Below, one piece after another: positions 35,608 to 46,640 of a DNA stretch of 64,000 bases. The DNA is taken from assembly GCF_016920785.2 (NCBI RefSeq), contig NW_024609880.1, forward strand, positions 49,128,296 to 49,192,295. Direction: 5' to 3'. How positions within the stretch are numbered: position 1 is the first letter of the stretch; every line of letters starts with the position of its first letter. The translations under genes and the position numbers were made by a program. Source of the DNA: Ixodes scapularis. Lineage: Eukaryota > Arthropoda > Arachnida > Ixodida > Ixodidae. Below the pieces are notes generated by a model. That model saw only the letters and a program-made list of their open reading frames with translations. It had not been told where the DNA came from and made no database searches.

Positions 35608-37985
35608 AGGGATTGTCCGGTCAAATTTTGTATTCGAGAAAACAATTGAATATCATTGCTATTGCCTCGAGAAGCATCGTACGTGCAATATCCGAATTTT
35701 ATATGCCCCTCTGCGTGAGTAATTGAATTTATACTGCGCCAATCGCATTCTAGCGTAAACGCTGCTTTCGTTGGCAACATTGAAGCTCTGACGTCACAAA
35801 ACGCAAAGCGAGCAATTTTGTCTCGTTGTTTGCCTGCGAGTGAACGCCTCAGCGTGGTTCGTTTTTGTTGTTGTGCGCGACTTGTTTCGTGGTTGGGTGA
35901 GATTTTTGTTGCGCGGTTGGGTGCCGCAACCACCGGGCAGCGCATGCGAGCCAAGACATGACGTTCCACACTTTTCCGCGAGACGTGCAGTGACGAGCAA
36001 AGTGGATTGCCGTCGTGCGTAGGGACTGGGTTCCCGTCCAGATCGAGATCCTGCTTATGGAGCAATCATCTCACAGAAGAAAGCTACGAGCTGAGCTCTC
36101 AGCGGACAGAAGGCTTGTAAGCTGAGGTGTGATGCTGTGCCAACGATATTAAACTACGTCCACCCACTCCTCGCCCAAATCGGATCAGTCAATTTAGGTC
36201 TGTTCGATTCGCCTGAACTGGCTGAACTAGTTCGGCAGTGCAGGAACTGGTGGATTCGATTCAACCGGAAGTTGCACGACCGCTGCACTGGCGCGTTCGA
36301 TTCATCCCAGTTCTGAACGAGTTCAGACCCAGTTCCTCAAAATCTTGCACCGGCTTCGGACTCGGTTTAGCGTCCGTGCAGAAGCAGACGACAAGAGCAG
36401 ACGGCGATAGCAGAACTCCTCGTCCGTCTCTGCTCGCGGTGTCATTTTTCGCAGTGATTGCTCAAATGTCTGCGATGTTTAACAATAACGCCGATACGGA
36501 GGTTGCATTTCCTTTCATTTATGATAATAACGTACCCGCGGTGGACGCGGAATTGAGATGATAACCGAGGGTAGGAATTTGCTTGATTATGATATTCTAA
36601 AAGCGTTTCATGCACCTGCTCGCGTAGATTTGGCTCCCTGTGGTGAGTGTTGAAATATTGGCTCACGTAAATTGTTTCATTTTGATGCAATGCGGGGATC
36701 CACAGTGTTGATATTCTTACTTACAGACACGGGAAAGGTATTGCCTTCTTGATGGTCTCCGCCTTCAGTTGCTCTTGGATGCATATTGACGACTCCCGAT
36801 ACATTGCATAGGTCTGGGATTTAGTGCGTTGGCACTCGCATGTCGCCGTAGCTGAGCATAATACTGCATGGTTTGTCCGCTGGTATCTGTGGACGCCCAC
36901 TAACGGGCCTGGGAAAAACACCGAGAATCGGCATTTTTTTTTGCCGATTCTCGCTTCAACTTGACGCCAAAGTTACGGTCGATAATTGTCTTGGCCAAGA
37001 CGCTATCGTCAGGCCTTCGACTTCGAGGTGACCGGTATACCGACCGCGCGCTGCCGCCAGTGACTCCCTTGACGCAAAATGATCCTGATGCCGCGAACCT
37101 ATCGTCGAAATGCAAAGATTCCCTTTGAGGGGCATTTGCCGCTACCTTCTTTACTTCTAACCGACTAAAGTTCAGAACTTCCTGGCCGAATCGAACAGAC
37201 CTTGATTATGCAGCGACACCGAAACCAACAGCTTGGCCATCTCGAAATGATACCAGAAGTTGCATTCAGCGCGCGTGCAGCCCGATATCTGTTTGACCCG
37301 CGTGTGACAATGGAGCGTAGCTACGATTCACCAAACTCGTCCAAGTCAAGTGACGACATGCATTTGAACGGTTCGCCGTTTGCCTTCGACCCGCGGACGT
37401 CGCCTCTGAGGGCATGGCCCGCAGCCTCATCACCGATCCAGTGGATCCGCCGAAATCTGTACCCAGATGCCGCTTCGTGTAGCTAACTGCCGCTTCAGAG
37501 GCGAAATCTGCATCCTTTGCTTTGCAAGCGCCCCTAGTTCGATCGGCGTCCGTCGCAGATGTGTTTGCGCGAAACGGCATACGTTTGCTCGAAGCTTATG
37601 GCTGTCTGCGAGTAATATCCTGCTAAAAGGCGTGACTTTTTTTGCACGTGCTTGGGAACTGCATTAAAAGAACCGTATTTCAGTAGGGTACTGCCTAGGA
37701 GACTATATAATTCGAAACAAAATACAAGACATCCATCGATCAACGCTTGTTATACCGACCATCCGACAAACCTTTGCGTTTTGTGCCGTCACGCAGCACC
37801 AACGGATGTCAGCCGTTGACACTGGCGAAATTCGGGGTGCAGTTTCGGACATAGAATCATGAAAGGTTTAATTAATAACGGGAGATCATATATCAAAATA
37901 AAAATGACGTTTGTCTATATGAAGGCTCCCTCGACGTAACGAGCGCAAGAACTTAAGTACTTCCGGTTTCGACCGGACAATCCCT
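35608..37985. mobile_element. 2.4-kb TTAA-flanked inverted-repeat element
   Basis: Perfect 15-bp terminal inverted repeats, AGGGATTGTCCGGTC at 35,608-35,622 and its complement at 37,971-37,985. They are flanked on both sides by TTAA (35,604-35,607 and 37,986-37,989). TTAA target duplication is characteristic of piggyBac-type and some other cut-and-paste elements. No transposase frame is evident, so it is probably non-autonomous. A second element is nested in it at 36,196-37,202. Confidence 0.75.
36196..37202. mobile_element. 1.0-kb inverted-repeat element nested in the TTAA element
   Basis: Perfect 16-bp terminal repeats, AGGTCTGTTCGATTCG and its complement. Flanking trinucleotides TTA and TTG hint at a 3-bp target site, which would suit PIF/Harbinger, but the match is imperfect. 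A 107-codon plus-strand frame (36,238-36,561) has no domain I can name. Confidence 0.65.
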
Positions 37986-37989
37986 TTAA

Positions 37990-39270
37990 TAAATGTGACG
38001 AAATCATTGGCGGCTGCTTCAGCGGTGCCAATTAAAGCTCCTTGAAATGTTTGTCTTTACAAGTATACCTTAAGCGCGTCATTGAGCCCTTGGAAGCAAA
38101 TCGCTGCGATGCACTGAAATGCGCTGAAATGCGTAGCCTTCGGAAGCGAACGGCGACGGAGCACTCTCTCGTGAGACGGTTCTTCCGCGTTCATACAAGG
38201 ATCGTTAACGGTACTTGTAGAAAACGCAAAGCGTAAATATTATCAGGGGGCTTTGGTGCCTGACACTCCTTAGGAATCCCTTTTTTCGCCTCCACGGGTG
38301 TTTTCGACCATTATTCGAGGGTAAACACAATCGTTTAAGTAAGACAATAAGCTGAGTGCAACGAAAAGTTTCACAAAGTTGCGTTTAGGTGGTGCATTTA
38401 CCATACTCAAATTGCGTAAGTCTCGGTTTCTCCGGAAAAATGCAAGAAAAGAAAAAAATTTATGTGTTCAATGCGTGGGAGTAAAAGAGAACCAAACAGC
38501 CGGGTTGACGCTGATATTCAGATGTCCTCTACGACACACGCTGGGATCTTCAAGATGTCCTTTAGGGTAATCAATCATCTCTCCGAAGGTTTTAAGTTTA
38601 TGTGTCATGTGGTGCCATATGTGAATCGCAGCACCGAACCGACTGTTTGCTTTTGTTTTCCTCCCGTACCTCCCCCCCCCCACCCCCGCCTCCCCCCCCC
38701 ACCCCCCCCCCTCCAAAAAAAAAAAATTGCGGATTTTTTTTATGTACGAAATTTTAGTGTGACATATAAAATACTTAAAGACATACTTTTCCGAAACGTT
38801 TTATTTCATTAAGCTGATAAGAATTTTTATACAATACATGGTTACACCCGAATACTGGTCGTGTTCCCTCTACTAAAACATGCCGCCGCGTTAGTTTTTA
38901 TAAAGTTTTGATTCTTTTAAAGGGAGGGAGGGGTGTTTCCACATTGATCGCATACTTATTTGGCCCGTTTTAAATTCTGGAGCTGTGAGACTGTTATCGG
39001 AGGCATAGGGTTACCAGCGCAGATCTGGGAAGATAAGAGCAATATCCCTTTTCATCGTCCCCTGCAAGCTCGTTGGGCTTGCCAACGTCCCTCAAGGAGT
39101 AAACTTAGAGCCTTCGTGCTGCCGACCTGGCTATGACGTAATCGCACCGGGCGACAAAACGTTTCCATCTGGCCGTCCTTCTGTCAACCACTACGCAATG
39201 CCGAGGAAGGGGCAAGTTGCGTGGGAGTTGAGACCTCCCCCGGACGCGTGACGTTGACATCGTGTCCGTT
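37990..39270. other. Intergenic DNA upstream of the defensin gene
   Basis: No gene is recognised. A C-rich tract lies at 38,670-38,712, followed by an A run. The GC content rises from about 39,050 towards the proposed promoter. Confidence 0.45.
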
Positions 39271-39274
39271 ACAT

Positions 39275-39283
39275 GGGAAACCC
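39275..39283. promoter_or_regulatory. Candidate kappaB-like site
   Basis: GGGAAACCC lies about 50 bp upstream of the proposed TATA box. Arthropod defensin genes are often controlled by Rel/NF-kappaB factors acting on GGGRN-type sites. The match is close but short, so it could be chance. Confidence 0.3.
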
Positions 39284-39332
39284 AGGCTCAGCTACTGGCA
39301 GCGTTCCGCTTAACTTCGGACACAGCCACGGA

Positions 39333-39340
39333 TATAAAAG
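39333..39340 (+). promoter_or_regulatory. Proposed TATA box of the defensin gene
   Basis: TATAAAAG at a position consistent with transcription starting near 39,363. A short noncoding exon would then end at a good donor (AAAG|GTAAGA, donor from 39,395). A matching acceptor lies at 'gcttgttgcag' ending 40,671, 42 bp before the start codon. The link to the defensin gene is inferred from spacing and splice signals, not shown by a transcript. Confidence 0.5.
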
Positions 39341-39650
39341 CGCACTAACGCTTGGAGCGCCTAGAAAGCTTTTTCGCCTCTGCGCACAGCAAAGGTAAGA
39401 CAACCTTTGTGAGCTTCACCGCTGGACGAGCAATTTGCCTCTTCTATGCGACAGAAAAATGCGTTGTATTTCATATAATTTAGGGTTAGGAATGCCTTCT
39501 CCTTGGTCTCGTTTATAGAAGAAAAAAAAATTGCAAATGCCTTTTATTAGGTTTTTGGGGTATCAATGCCCCATTTATCAAAAATTATCTCGGTACGCTC
39601 TTTTTATAAAAGCAATAAGCAACGTACCGCAGCTGGTTTATGTTTTAGAC

Positions 39651-40023
39651 CAGGGGTGGCCAGGCTGACCCGGCCTAAGAGCCGCAAGCAGAACCACGAA
39701 ACTTCCAAGAGCCGCGGGGGGTGGGGGGACAAACTTTTGTCAAATGGGCTAAAAACAAACCTCGACCTACTTTCAATCAATCCGAGTCAAAAGAACTCAA
39801 AGTGTACGTAAGATAGCAGTAGCATAAGACTACCAAACCGCAACCTGTCTTTTGATGTAAAACGCGTTCCATTTCTTCATTTGGGGAAGTGCTTGTGTGA
39901 CCGGGAGGGAGGCGTGGAAGTGGAAGGGGGAGGGGGGGGGGGGTAGGAGAGGGAGCCGCGAGCCCCACTTTAACACGCGAAGAGCCGCATGTGGCTCGCG
40001 AGCCGCAGCTTGCACCACCCCTG
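39651..40023. mobile_element. hAT-type non-autonomous element in the proposed defensin intron
   Basis: Ends CAGGGGTGG and CCACCCCTG, with near-matching 8-bp flanks TTTTAGAC and TTTTATAC. Internal 'gagccgcatgtggctcgcga' motifs are typical of hAT-family elements found across animals. An 8-bp target duplication is the hAT hallmark. It is 373 bp with no coding capacity, and includes a G-rich run near 39,930. Confidence 0.85.
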
Positions 40024-40713
40024 TTTTATACAAACGTTGTTTTGCCAAGATGGGGTCAAATACTTCAGGTTAAATCATTCGAGACGTGCCCCTCTGTTAA
40101 GCACCATAAGAGTGCTTCAAAAAGCTCGCACCAAAACTTTATATATACTTTTTTAACATATTACTTGCCGTAATACCTCCTGGATAATGATCTTCAGGGA
40201 ATCTTGGGAATTCTGAGATGTAATTTGTTTCTTTTAAATGCCAGTATCGAATGAAAGGACGTAAACGTTAAATATAATAGTTCGATCGCTTCTTTAATGA
40301 ATCCGCCTCTCGCGTCTTCATTATAAAAGTTGTCAGCGGTTGGTAAATAATTTGCTAAAAAAAAAGGAAGCCTAATCAAAAAAGGGATCCGGTCAAAGAG
40401 CACATTTAAGAAGAAGGTGGAAAACCTGAAAGAATAAAATTATGTTTATTCTATGGTTTTATTTTACGTAGGAGCAAAACCATCCAATGAAAGTTTTCGT
40501 CTATCCGTTCCTTCCAGGTGTTTATTACTTCGTGTTCCATTTCTTCATCAAAGCAAACGTTTTCCATTTTTCTGTTTGATACAACATTAGTCCAGTGCCT
40601 GAACACTTCGACATTATTTTCTATTATCTGTTTTTATGTCATCATGAGTTCGACTGTTCTGCTTGTTGCAGTGCATCTCGCTTCAACTGAACCTCCGGTA
40701 GCTACTTGGAACC

Positions 40714-40934
40714 ATGAAGGTCCTTGCCATCTCGCTTGCCTTTTTGCTGATCACTGGTAAGCCTTGGCTTTAAAAAAGACGCATAATAATAAAAAGAGAA
40801 GTGCAACAAAACGTGGGGGGATGAAGGAGATTACTTTGTCATCCTTTTGTCTTCTCGAAGGTCTGATCAGTGCATCGCACGCTGAAAATGACGAAGGAGG
40901 AGAAAAAGAGCATGTTCGAGTTCGTAAGTATAGT

Positions 40935-41023
<89 letters not shown>

Positions 41024-41617
41024 AACAACTTAACTTTGCGTGCAAATGAGATGATGTCTGTGTATGCTGTTTTTTAATATTATTCTGTTGAAATAACGAG
41101 GTGCTTACCTCGTAACTTAAACGCAATTTTCAGCTTGTCAAGGTATTCACTCCCGGCACGGTATTTCGGTGCAATAAATGTAGGAATTATTTAAATTATG
41201 AATGAAACTAGTAATTAAATCTATTTATTTATTTATTTATTGACTTGATTTATGAGCATTACGTAAGGGTGATGCATCTTACAGTTACAAAAAATATAAA
41301 CAACAGAACCAACAGGTGTTCATGGCCAACAGTGCTGGTGATATGTTATTAATATTTTTTCGTGAGAACTGTAACATTTGGAGAGAAAAAAGTTTCTAAG
41401 AGGTGATGCCGAGATTTTCTGCGCCGAATTTTTGCAACAGACGGGGGAATCATAACCCATTCTTGAAACAATTGATTTTCTTTCATCTACAGGCCGCACT
41501 GGTCACCACTGCCCACACCGGCAAGGTAAATGCCATCGTTACTGCAGGAGCAGTGGGTACAAAAGAGGCTACTGCGGCGGTTTTCGGAGAAAGACCTGCG
41601 TCTGTGTCGAGAAATAG
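40714..41617 (+). CDS. Tick defensin precursor (antimicrobial peptide)
   Basis: Three coding exons, 40,714-40,756, 40,861-40,923 and 41,493-41,617, joined by GT-AG introns that are both in phase 1, give 76 residues. Residues 1-22 form a signal peptide (MKVLAISLAFLLITG...SHA) and 23-37 an acidic propiece ending in the furin-type site RVRR. Residues 38-76 are the mature peptide. Its cysteines at 42, 49, 53, 63, 71 and 73 give C-X6-C-X3-C-X9-C-X7-C-X1-C, including GYC and CXC, the invertebrate CS-alpha-beta defensin pattern of three disulfides. Such peptides are secreted into haemolymph or gut and permeabilise mainly Gram-positive bacterial membranes. The mature N terminus, TGHHCPHRQGKC, is richer in histidine than the GYYCPF form I associate with tick defensins. 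The start codon has an ACC context, the stop is TAG, and a poly(A) signal follows. Confidence 0.93.
40938..41018. repeat. (TA)n microsatellite in defensin intron 2
   Basis: TA tract of about 80 bp starting shortly after the exon 2 donor. The second defensin copy has only an A-rich stretch at this position. Confidence 0.95.
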
Positions 41618-41810
41618 GTTCCAAATCAAATAATATCACGTCAATTCATATAACAGAAGAAAATTGACTTCCGCAGTATTTTTACTACAATTCATGCGCT
41701 GGACTCGACGAAGAAAGCTTCCATTCGACGCACGTGGAGAAGATAGCTGAATTCACGTTTGACAGCGCTGAAAAGAGAACTGTTATTTCGCGAGCTATGT
41801 GAGAGTTATA

Positions 41811-41816
41811 AATAAA
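41811..41816 (+). terminator. Poly(A) signal of the defensin gene
   Basis: AATAAA lies 194 bp after the stop codon, the first canonical polyadenylation signal downstream. Confidence 0.6.
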
Positions 41817-42188
41817 GCAAAGAAATAATATGTGTAGTTCTTTTTACCACATATGCGGCTCGAATCGGTAAACAAACGTGTACACGTCTTGAACATGATG
41901 GTAAACCTGAGACTGGAGTAGGAAAAGAAAAAAATCAAAGGGAGACAAAAAAAAAAAAAAAAAAACAGGCAACGTCTCAAATTCAGCTAAAACGTTTATA
42001 TCGTGCACGCCTTATATACCAAGTGTCCAACTTAAAAACCAAGTCTCCAACTCCAGCCCCAGTCTCAGGTTTACCATCATGTTCAACTTACACCAGCTCG
42101 CATGTGCTATGACTAATTTTTCGTTACACGCCTTCTTCGCCTTGGCATGAGCACATGAAGACCGATACCTTGATGTGACTGCAATATA

Positions 42189-42362
42189 CAGTCGGATCTC
42201 GTTAATTCAAACTCAAGGGGAACCGAAAATTTGTTTGAATAAAGCAAAGTTTGACTTACCGGGAGTTTTCTTACGTAGACATGCATAGGATGGGACCTGC
42301 AAGTTACTTTGAATTATCCGCAAGTTTGAAATAAAAGAGTTTGAATTAACGAGATTGGACTG
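42189..42362. mobile_element. 174-bp pogo/Tigger-like MITE
   Basis: Terminal repeats of about 26 bp run from CAGTC through CTCGTTAATTCAAACTC, with two mismatches between the ends. TA flanks the element on both sides (42,187-42,188 and 42,363-42,364). The CAGT ends, TA target and tiny size fit a Tc1/mariner-pogo-type MITE. It is absent from the second defensin region. Confidence 0.85.
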
Positions 42363-42625
42363 TACTATAATCACCGACAAGGTTATAATGGCAAGGCCTC
42401 CCCAAACAGCACGCTCATTTCAGTCCGTTGTCTTCCGCCGTGCTTCGTCAGCGTGTGAATGCTCAAGGCTTACGGATGCCGAAGCACTATTGAAAGCGTG
42501 CGTTGGAGGCGGGACAACTGACGCTCCTCCCTACACTGCTCATTATGTATGTTGCTCAAAACCAGTTTTAAGGGGTAACCTAAACTAGTAGATGTGAAGT
42601 GATAACACACGATGGGATACATTAA

Positions 42626-43072
42626 AAGGGATACTGAACCAAAATTCGGATTTCGCAAAGTGAGGCTGCAAAAGTATTGAACCGGACGCTACAAACTCCA
42701 AAACATCACTCGTGCATCAATATTTCAAACGGATGGCCGTACTTTTTGGAAAAGAAGGGCGCGATCAAGCGAGTTCTTTGACGTAACTGTGCTCCAGGAG
42801 AATTTGAGAATGAGGAGGAGCGGCCTCGCTTCTCTCCTCCTCGCTTCGGTTGACATGCTCCACGGGACGTGGCGAGGAGGAAAGGGAATGGGAATCGTGA
42901 CGTGCCTTGTCTCGTCGGCCTTGTCGGCCGGGCTCAGTCGCGCACTTCTTTCCCGAAAAATACGGCGATCCGTTAGATATATCGCCGTATGAGTGATATT
43001 TTTGGTTTTGCAGCTTCCCGCCTATCCACCCGGCCTTGTTTAGTGAGCTCGAAATTTCGGTCCAGTATCCCA
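42626..43072. mobile_element. 447-bp TTAA-flanked MITE
   Basis: The left end reads AAGGGATACTGAACC and the complement of the right end reads TGGGATACTGGACC. TTAA flanks both sides (42,622-42,625 and 43,073-43,076). The RGGGATNNTG-type start resembles that of the larger element at 35,608, so they may belong to related TTAA-targeting families. It has no coding capacity. Confidence 0.75.
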
Positions 43073-43669
43073 TTAAAGCAAAAAAAAAAAAATCGGTCTG
43101 TTTTTAGGTGCTACACTGCAGACTATAGTACTCCGAAACGCGACAGCATATCGACGTTTCTTTGATGAAGGCAATATTCCGCCGATTATATTGGAACGAA
43201 GATCGTTCGCCCACTCAGCTCTTGGTCGCTATGGCACGAAACAACCTTGATTCTTTTCTTATAGCTAAATGTTGCTCTCTTTTTTCCGACGTCTGATAGG
43301 CTAACGTCTGTTCAGCGATGTCTCTCTTCAGTTCATTCCTTTTTTTTTCTTGAGAGTCGTCGTGAAGACTTTCAGAAAGCGTATGTCTTCTATCATAGGA
43401 TGGATGAATGAATGAATGAAAGCCCTTTGTATTGAGCGGTAGTTTGCAGCACCTAGCCTAGAACCATTCACACTCTTCCGCTTTATTAAAGTTGCGTACA
43501 TATTTTGTCTCGTTGTTTAATTATCTACCCCTAGCACTTACTCGCGTATTATCACGCTTCTTTACCAAACTTTAGAATTTCCCTTTGCGCTTGTAATCAT
43601 TATATTCCTCCGTTCGTCCATCCTCGCCAGCAAGATCAAGTTCTCTGTCCCAGATCGGCTACCTTTTTA

Positions 43670-44620
43670 GGAAGGGCAGAGGTTCCAAGCCCCCCTGCCA
43701 ATCAACACCGCAAACAGTTTTGTTGTCCGTGTGTCCGCGCTTTGTCGTCTACGTGTCCGCGCGCTATATTCTGGAGCTGCGCCTCTCACTGATTTTTCTT
43801 TCCTCTTTTTTTGTTGTTGTTTAGCTTCCTTTTTATTTATAGACAAAAATATACCCAAATGATCACTTACATCAGTGATTATTATACCAGATTTAGAATC
43901 TCACTTATCGTAGCTTGTAATAAAAAGATACAGTAGTGTCGATGATTTATTTATTTATTCATAGTACCTTAAAGGCCCAATTAAGAGAATTACATGAAAG
44001 GGGGGGGGGTACATTCAGGGTAAGTATCAATCAGAACAAAAAAATAGAAACAAAGTAAAGAAAAAACAACACACACACACACATACACACGAGAATTACC
44101 ACATTCAGTGGTAATTCTCGTTGGAGCCGTTATCATATTCACACATCCGCCTGTTTGGATCAGTGCGTCGAATAGCATTGATTTGTTGTCTCAAGTAGCA
44201 TGTTAATATTAAAGTCACCTCCCAGAATTATGTTTTATTGTTATCGCAAACTCTAAAACATATTCTAAATAAGCAGAAAAAGACATACACTTCCACTTGG
44301 TGGACGATAACACACTGCTATATTACTCTGTCTTATCAATAACGACGACATCTCGTAGTCTTTATCAATGTAACAGTAATCTGTAATCATTTCACAGGAA
44401 ATTTCTGCCTTTATCATGCTTGCTACGCCCCAACCTCGGCTTTCTGTGCGGTTTGAAAAGTAACAGTCATATATTGGTTATTTTACAACATAGTGTCGAT
44501 GATTCTAAGAACGCGAACCACTTCTTAACGGCAGCCACGAGAGAGAGTTTGATGTTTTGTACAGCCCGCCGGTACAGTCCAAAGGTGGAGAACGGCCACC
44601 TCCCAGTTTGTCGTCTGCTA
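43670..44620. other. Noncoding stretch with simple repeats
   Basis: A T/A tetranucleotide run with 'taccttaaaggccc' at 43,940-43,980 looks like a LINE 3' tail. A (CA)n tract lies at 44,068-44,090. No gene is seen. Confidence 0.5.
44091..44119. other. Perfect 12-bp-stem hairpin
   Basis: GAGAATTACCAC, a 5-nt loop (ATTCA), then the exact complement, directly after the (CA)n tract. Confidence 0.75.
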
Positions 44621-44626
44621 TACTCT

Positions 44627-44783
44627 GTTTCACCTTATGATGTACCGCAGGAAAGGCTGCAAGCGCGACCTCCTTGCTCTAGGGCACACCTCGACAGCAC
44701 AAGCTCTCGTCCGTTAAGAGTAGCTCCCAACGCTATCAGCTCGCGCTTATAGCCTTGTCTGCGGTACAACATAAGGTGAAACG
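44627..44783. mobile_element. Short inverted-repeat element (possible MITE)
   Basis: 'gtttcaccttatgatgtacc' followed by 'gcag' near 44,630-44,651 pairs with 'ctgcggtacaacataaggtg' near 44,759-44,783, with one or two mismatches. It is 157 bp with no coding capacity. No clear target duplication was identified. Confidence 0.55.
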
Positions 44784-46388
44784 TAGTTAGCGAAATCGGG
44801 CGCATGCCCTCTCTCTCGTTTTTACCCCTCCGAACCTGCTGAACTTCCCGGATGTGTGGAGAAGGCCGAAGAAAATGGCACCGCCCTCAGAGCGCTAAAT
44901 GAAATGGTCTATACACCAACTCATGTTTACAAATAAACCCGAGCGTCCCTAGCGGACACCACCGGCGCCGCGCATGCACGATGGGGGTGTGGGCGAGAAG
45001 CTCGCCGATCGCCCATAAACAAACCATTGAAATGCTATGTTGTCGGCGTCGGTGTGAGTCCCGCTGCCCTTTTTCGCCTTCGAATTGTAGGTTCTACGTC
45101 TTCCTGGTGATGTCTGACGACTTGAGCGGCCTCAGCAAAATTACCGAGGCTTGTTGCACCGCAAAACTTCGCGTGAATAATGTGACATGCGGCGATTCAT
45201 TCCGCGTGGACGCCGCAGAATGTACGCTAAAGCCTGATTCGTATGATGAGATTTCGCTCGCAATTTTCAGTCGGGACATCGATTGGGCTGCAAAAGCGTG
45301 AACCGTAGCTGAGATGGTCGACGCCGATGCTGAAAATCTCAAGCAGAATCGGAACAAGTGAATAAGGCATAACAAGTCGGTGATGGCCACTGGTATCAAT
45401 ACATTTTTTTATCTACGGTTTATATCGAGCCTGCTTACCAACCATCAAACTTGAGTATTTTAAGGCCTGCACTTTCTTCTTATCGCAAGTACCGGGCCCA
45501 CGTTTGTTCTACGGGCCGATGTCGTCTAAAAGAGCAGACGACAAGCAGAAACGTTTGAAAGAGCAGACGGCAGTTCGAATAGTCAAGCGACCCTTCTGAA
45601 CTTGAAGACGCACTGAACGTAGTCCGCAGGTGGTCCGTACAACTTCGCGGTTTTTCGCCGTTCATGTTAGAACAAAAAATAAATAAATCTGATAACCAGA
45701 AGTATCCGTGAATTCAATCCTAAGTGCTTCCCGCTCAGGAAATCGTGGTCCGACGGTGTCTAGTTTTCCCTTTTCACGGCACATATCCACCATCTCGGAC
45801 GAACCGAGCACATGAAATTTGGCCTTCAAAACTATCTCGACTCTTAGTACAGCCCAAGTCGCGGCGTTTTGACGAGAAGGCAGGTTCTTGTCAGGTTCCT
45901 TTCAAAACAACGCAGGAATACACGTCTGGCATGGGGACTTCTGCCCACAGCCCCAGACCGGAAGCGCGACTGACGCGCCACCACCGCGCCGTGACGTAAC
46001 AGAGATAAGTTCGTGTATACGGGCGCGTGCCGCTGGCTCAATTGTATCTTGGGTTCCATTTTGGTCGTCGCGCGAAATATAGTTTCATTTAGCTGAGAGT
46101 TGTACGTGTCAAGGGTTAGTTTTCCATCCAAAATCATGAAAGCAGGGATTGTGAAGTCCTCGGTCAGAAATGCTTTGAATTGGTCCTGCATGCATTTTAT
46201 TGGGATGGCGGTTGAAAGACAGCGGAAAAGATTGAACAATGCACAGTACGCTGAAAGTTTCTTCAAATAGCGATTAGAAATGATTCTTAAAGGCAAAAAA
46301 GAAATATAGGAAGCCAACGTCGAGAAAGCGGTTAGCGGTGAGCCCTCAATTGCTTTCATGAACTCTCTCGTAACTTGTGCAGTTTGGG
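44784..46388. other. Noncoding stretch, no supported gene
   Basis: Several frames of about 100-190 codons exist on both strands, but none has a recognisable domain. The longest is on the minus strand at 45,844-46,404. It runs into the dispersed repeat at 46,389. Confidence 0.4.
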
Positions 46389-46640
46389 GCATCGCACTGC
46401 GCATGCGCGTTCATGCACCTTAAACTAACACTCTATTATGTGGAACAACGTTTCACTTAGCACGAGAGGATCACAAATCAAATTTTAGGTAAGGAGGCTC
46501 CGGTTGTACGTAATAGGAGGCCCGAGATACAAACTGACAGGGACGCGAATCTGTGGGCGCTTGTGCTCGCGTACCCCAACTCTGAGCACGAGTAGCGAAT
46601 ACTTGCTGTGTCGAACACAGAGATGAATCTTGGCCTAAAA
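46389..46640. repeat. Dispersed repeat, copy outside the palindrome
   Basis: Similar to 15,145-15,395 and its mirror. It starts 'ggggcatcgcactgcgcatg' and ends 'ttgctgtgtcgaacacagag'. It is more diverged than the two arm copies are from each other. Confidence 0.75.

Larger units (their letters stand above)
40166..43670 (+). repeat. Segmental duplication, copy with intact defensin
   Basis: Homology to 56,836-59,390 begins at 'ttgccgtaatac' and runs in patches through the defensin exons and introns to about 43,670. Patches near 42,120-42,180 match 58,487-58,550, and 43,310-43,470 match 58,940-59,130. Two small elements (42,189-42,362 and 42,626-43,072) are present only in this copy. Confidence 0.8.

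Noticed and set aside
44981..45301. 106-codon plus-strand frame with a SYDEISLAIFSRDIDW-like stretch
   Set aside because: It looks somewhat protein-like, but no domain, homologous copy or splice context could be established, so it was not called as a gene.
45844..46404. 186-codon minus-strand frame
   Set aside because: No recognisable domain, and it extends into a dispersed repeat.
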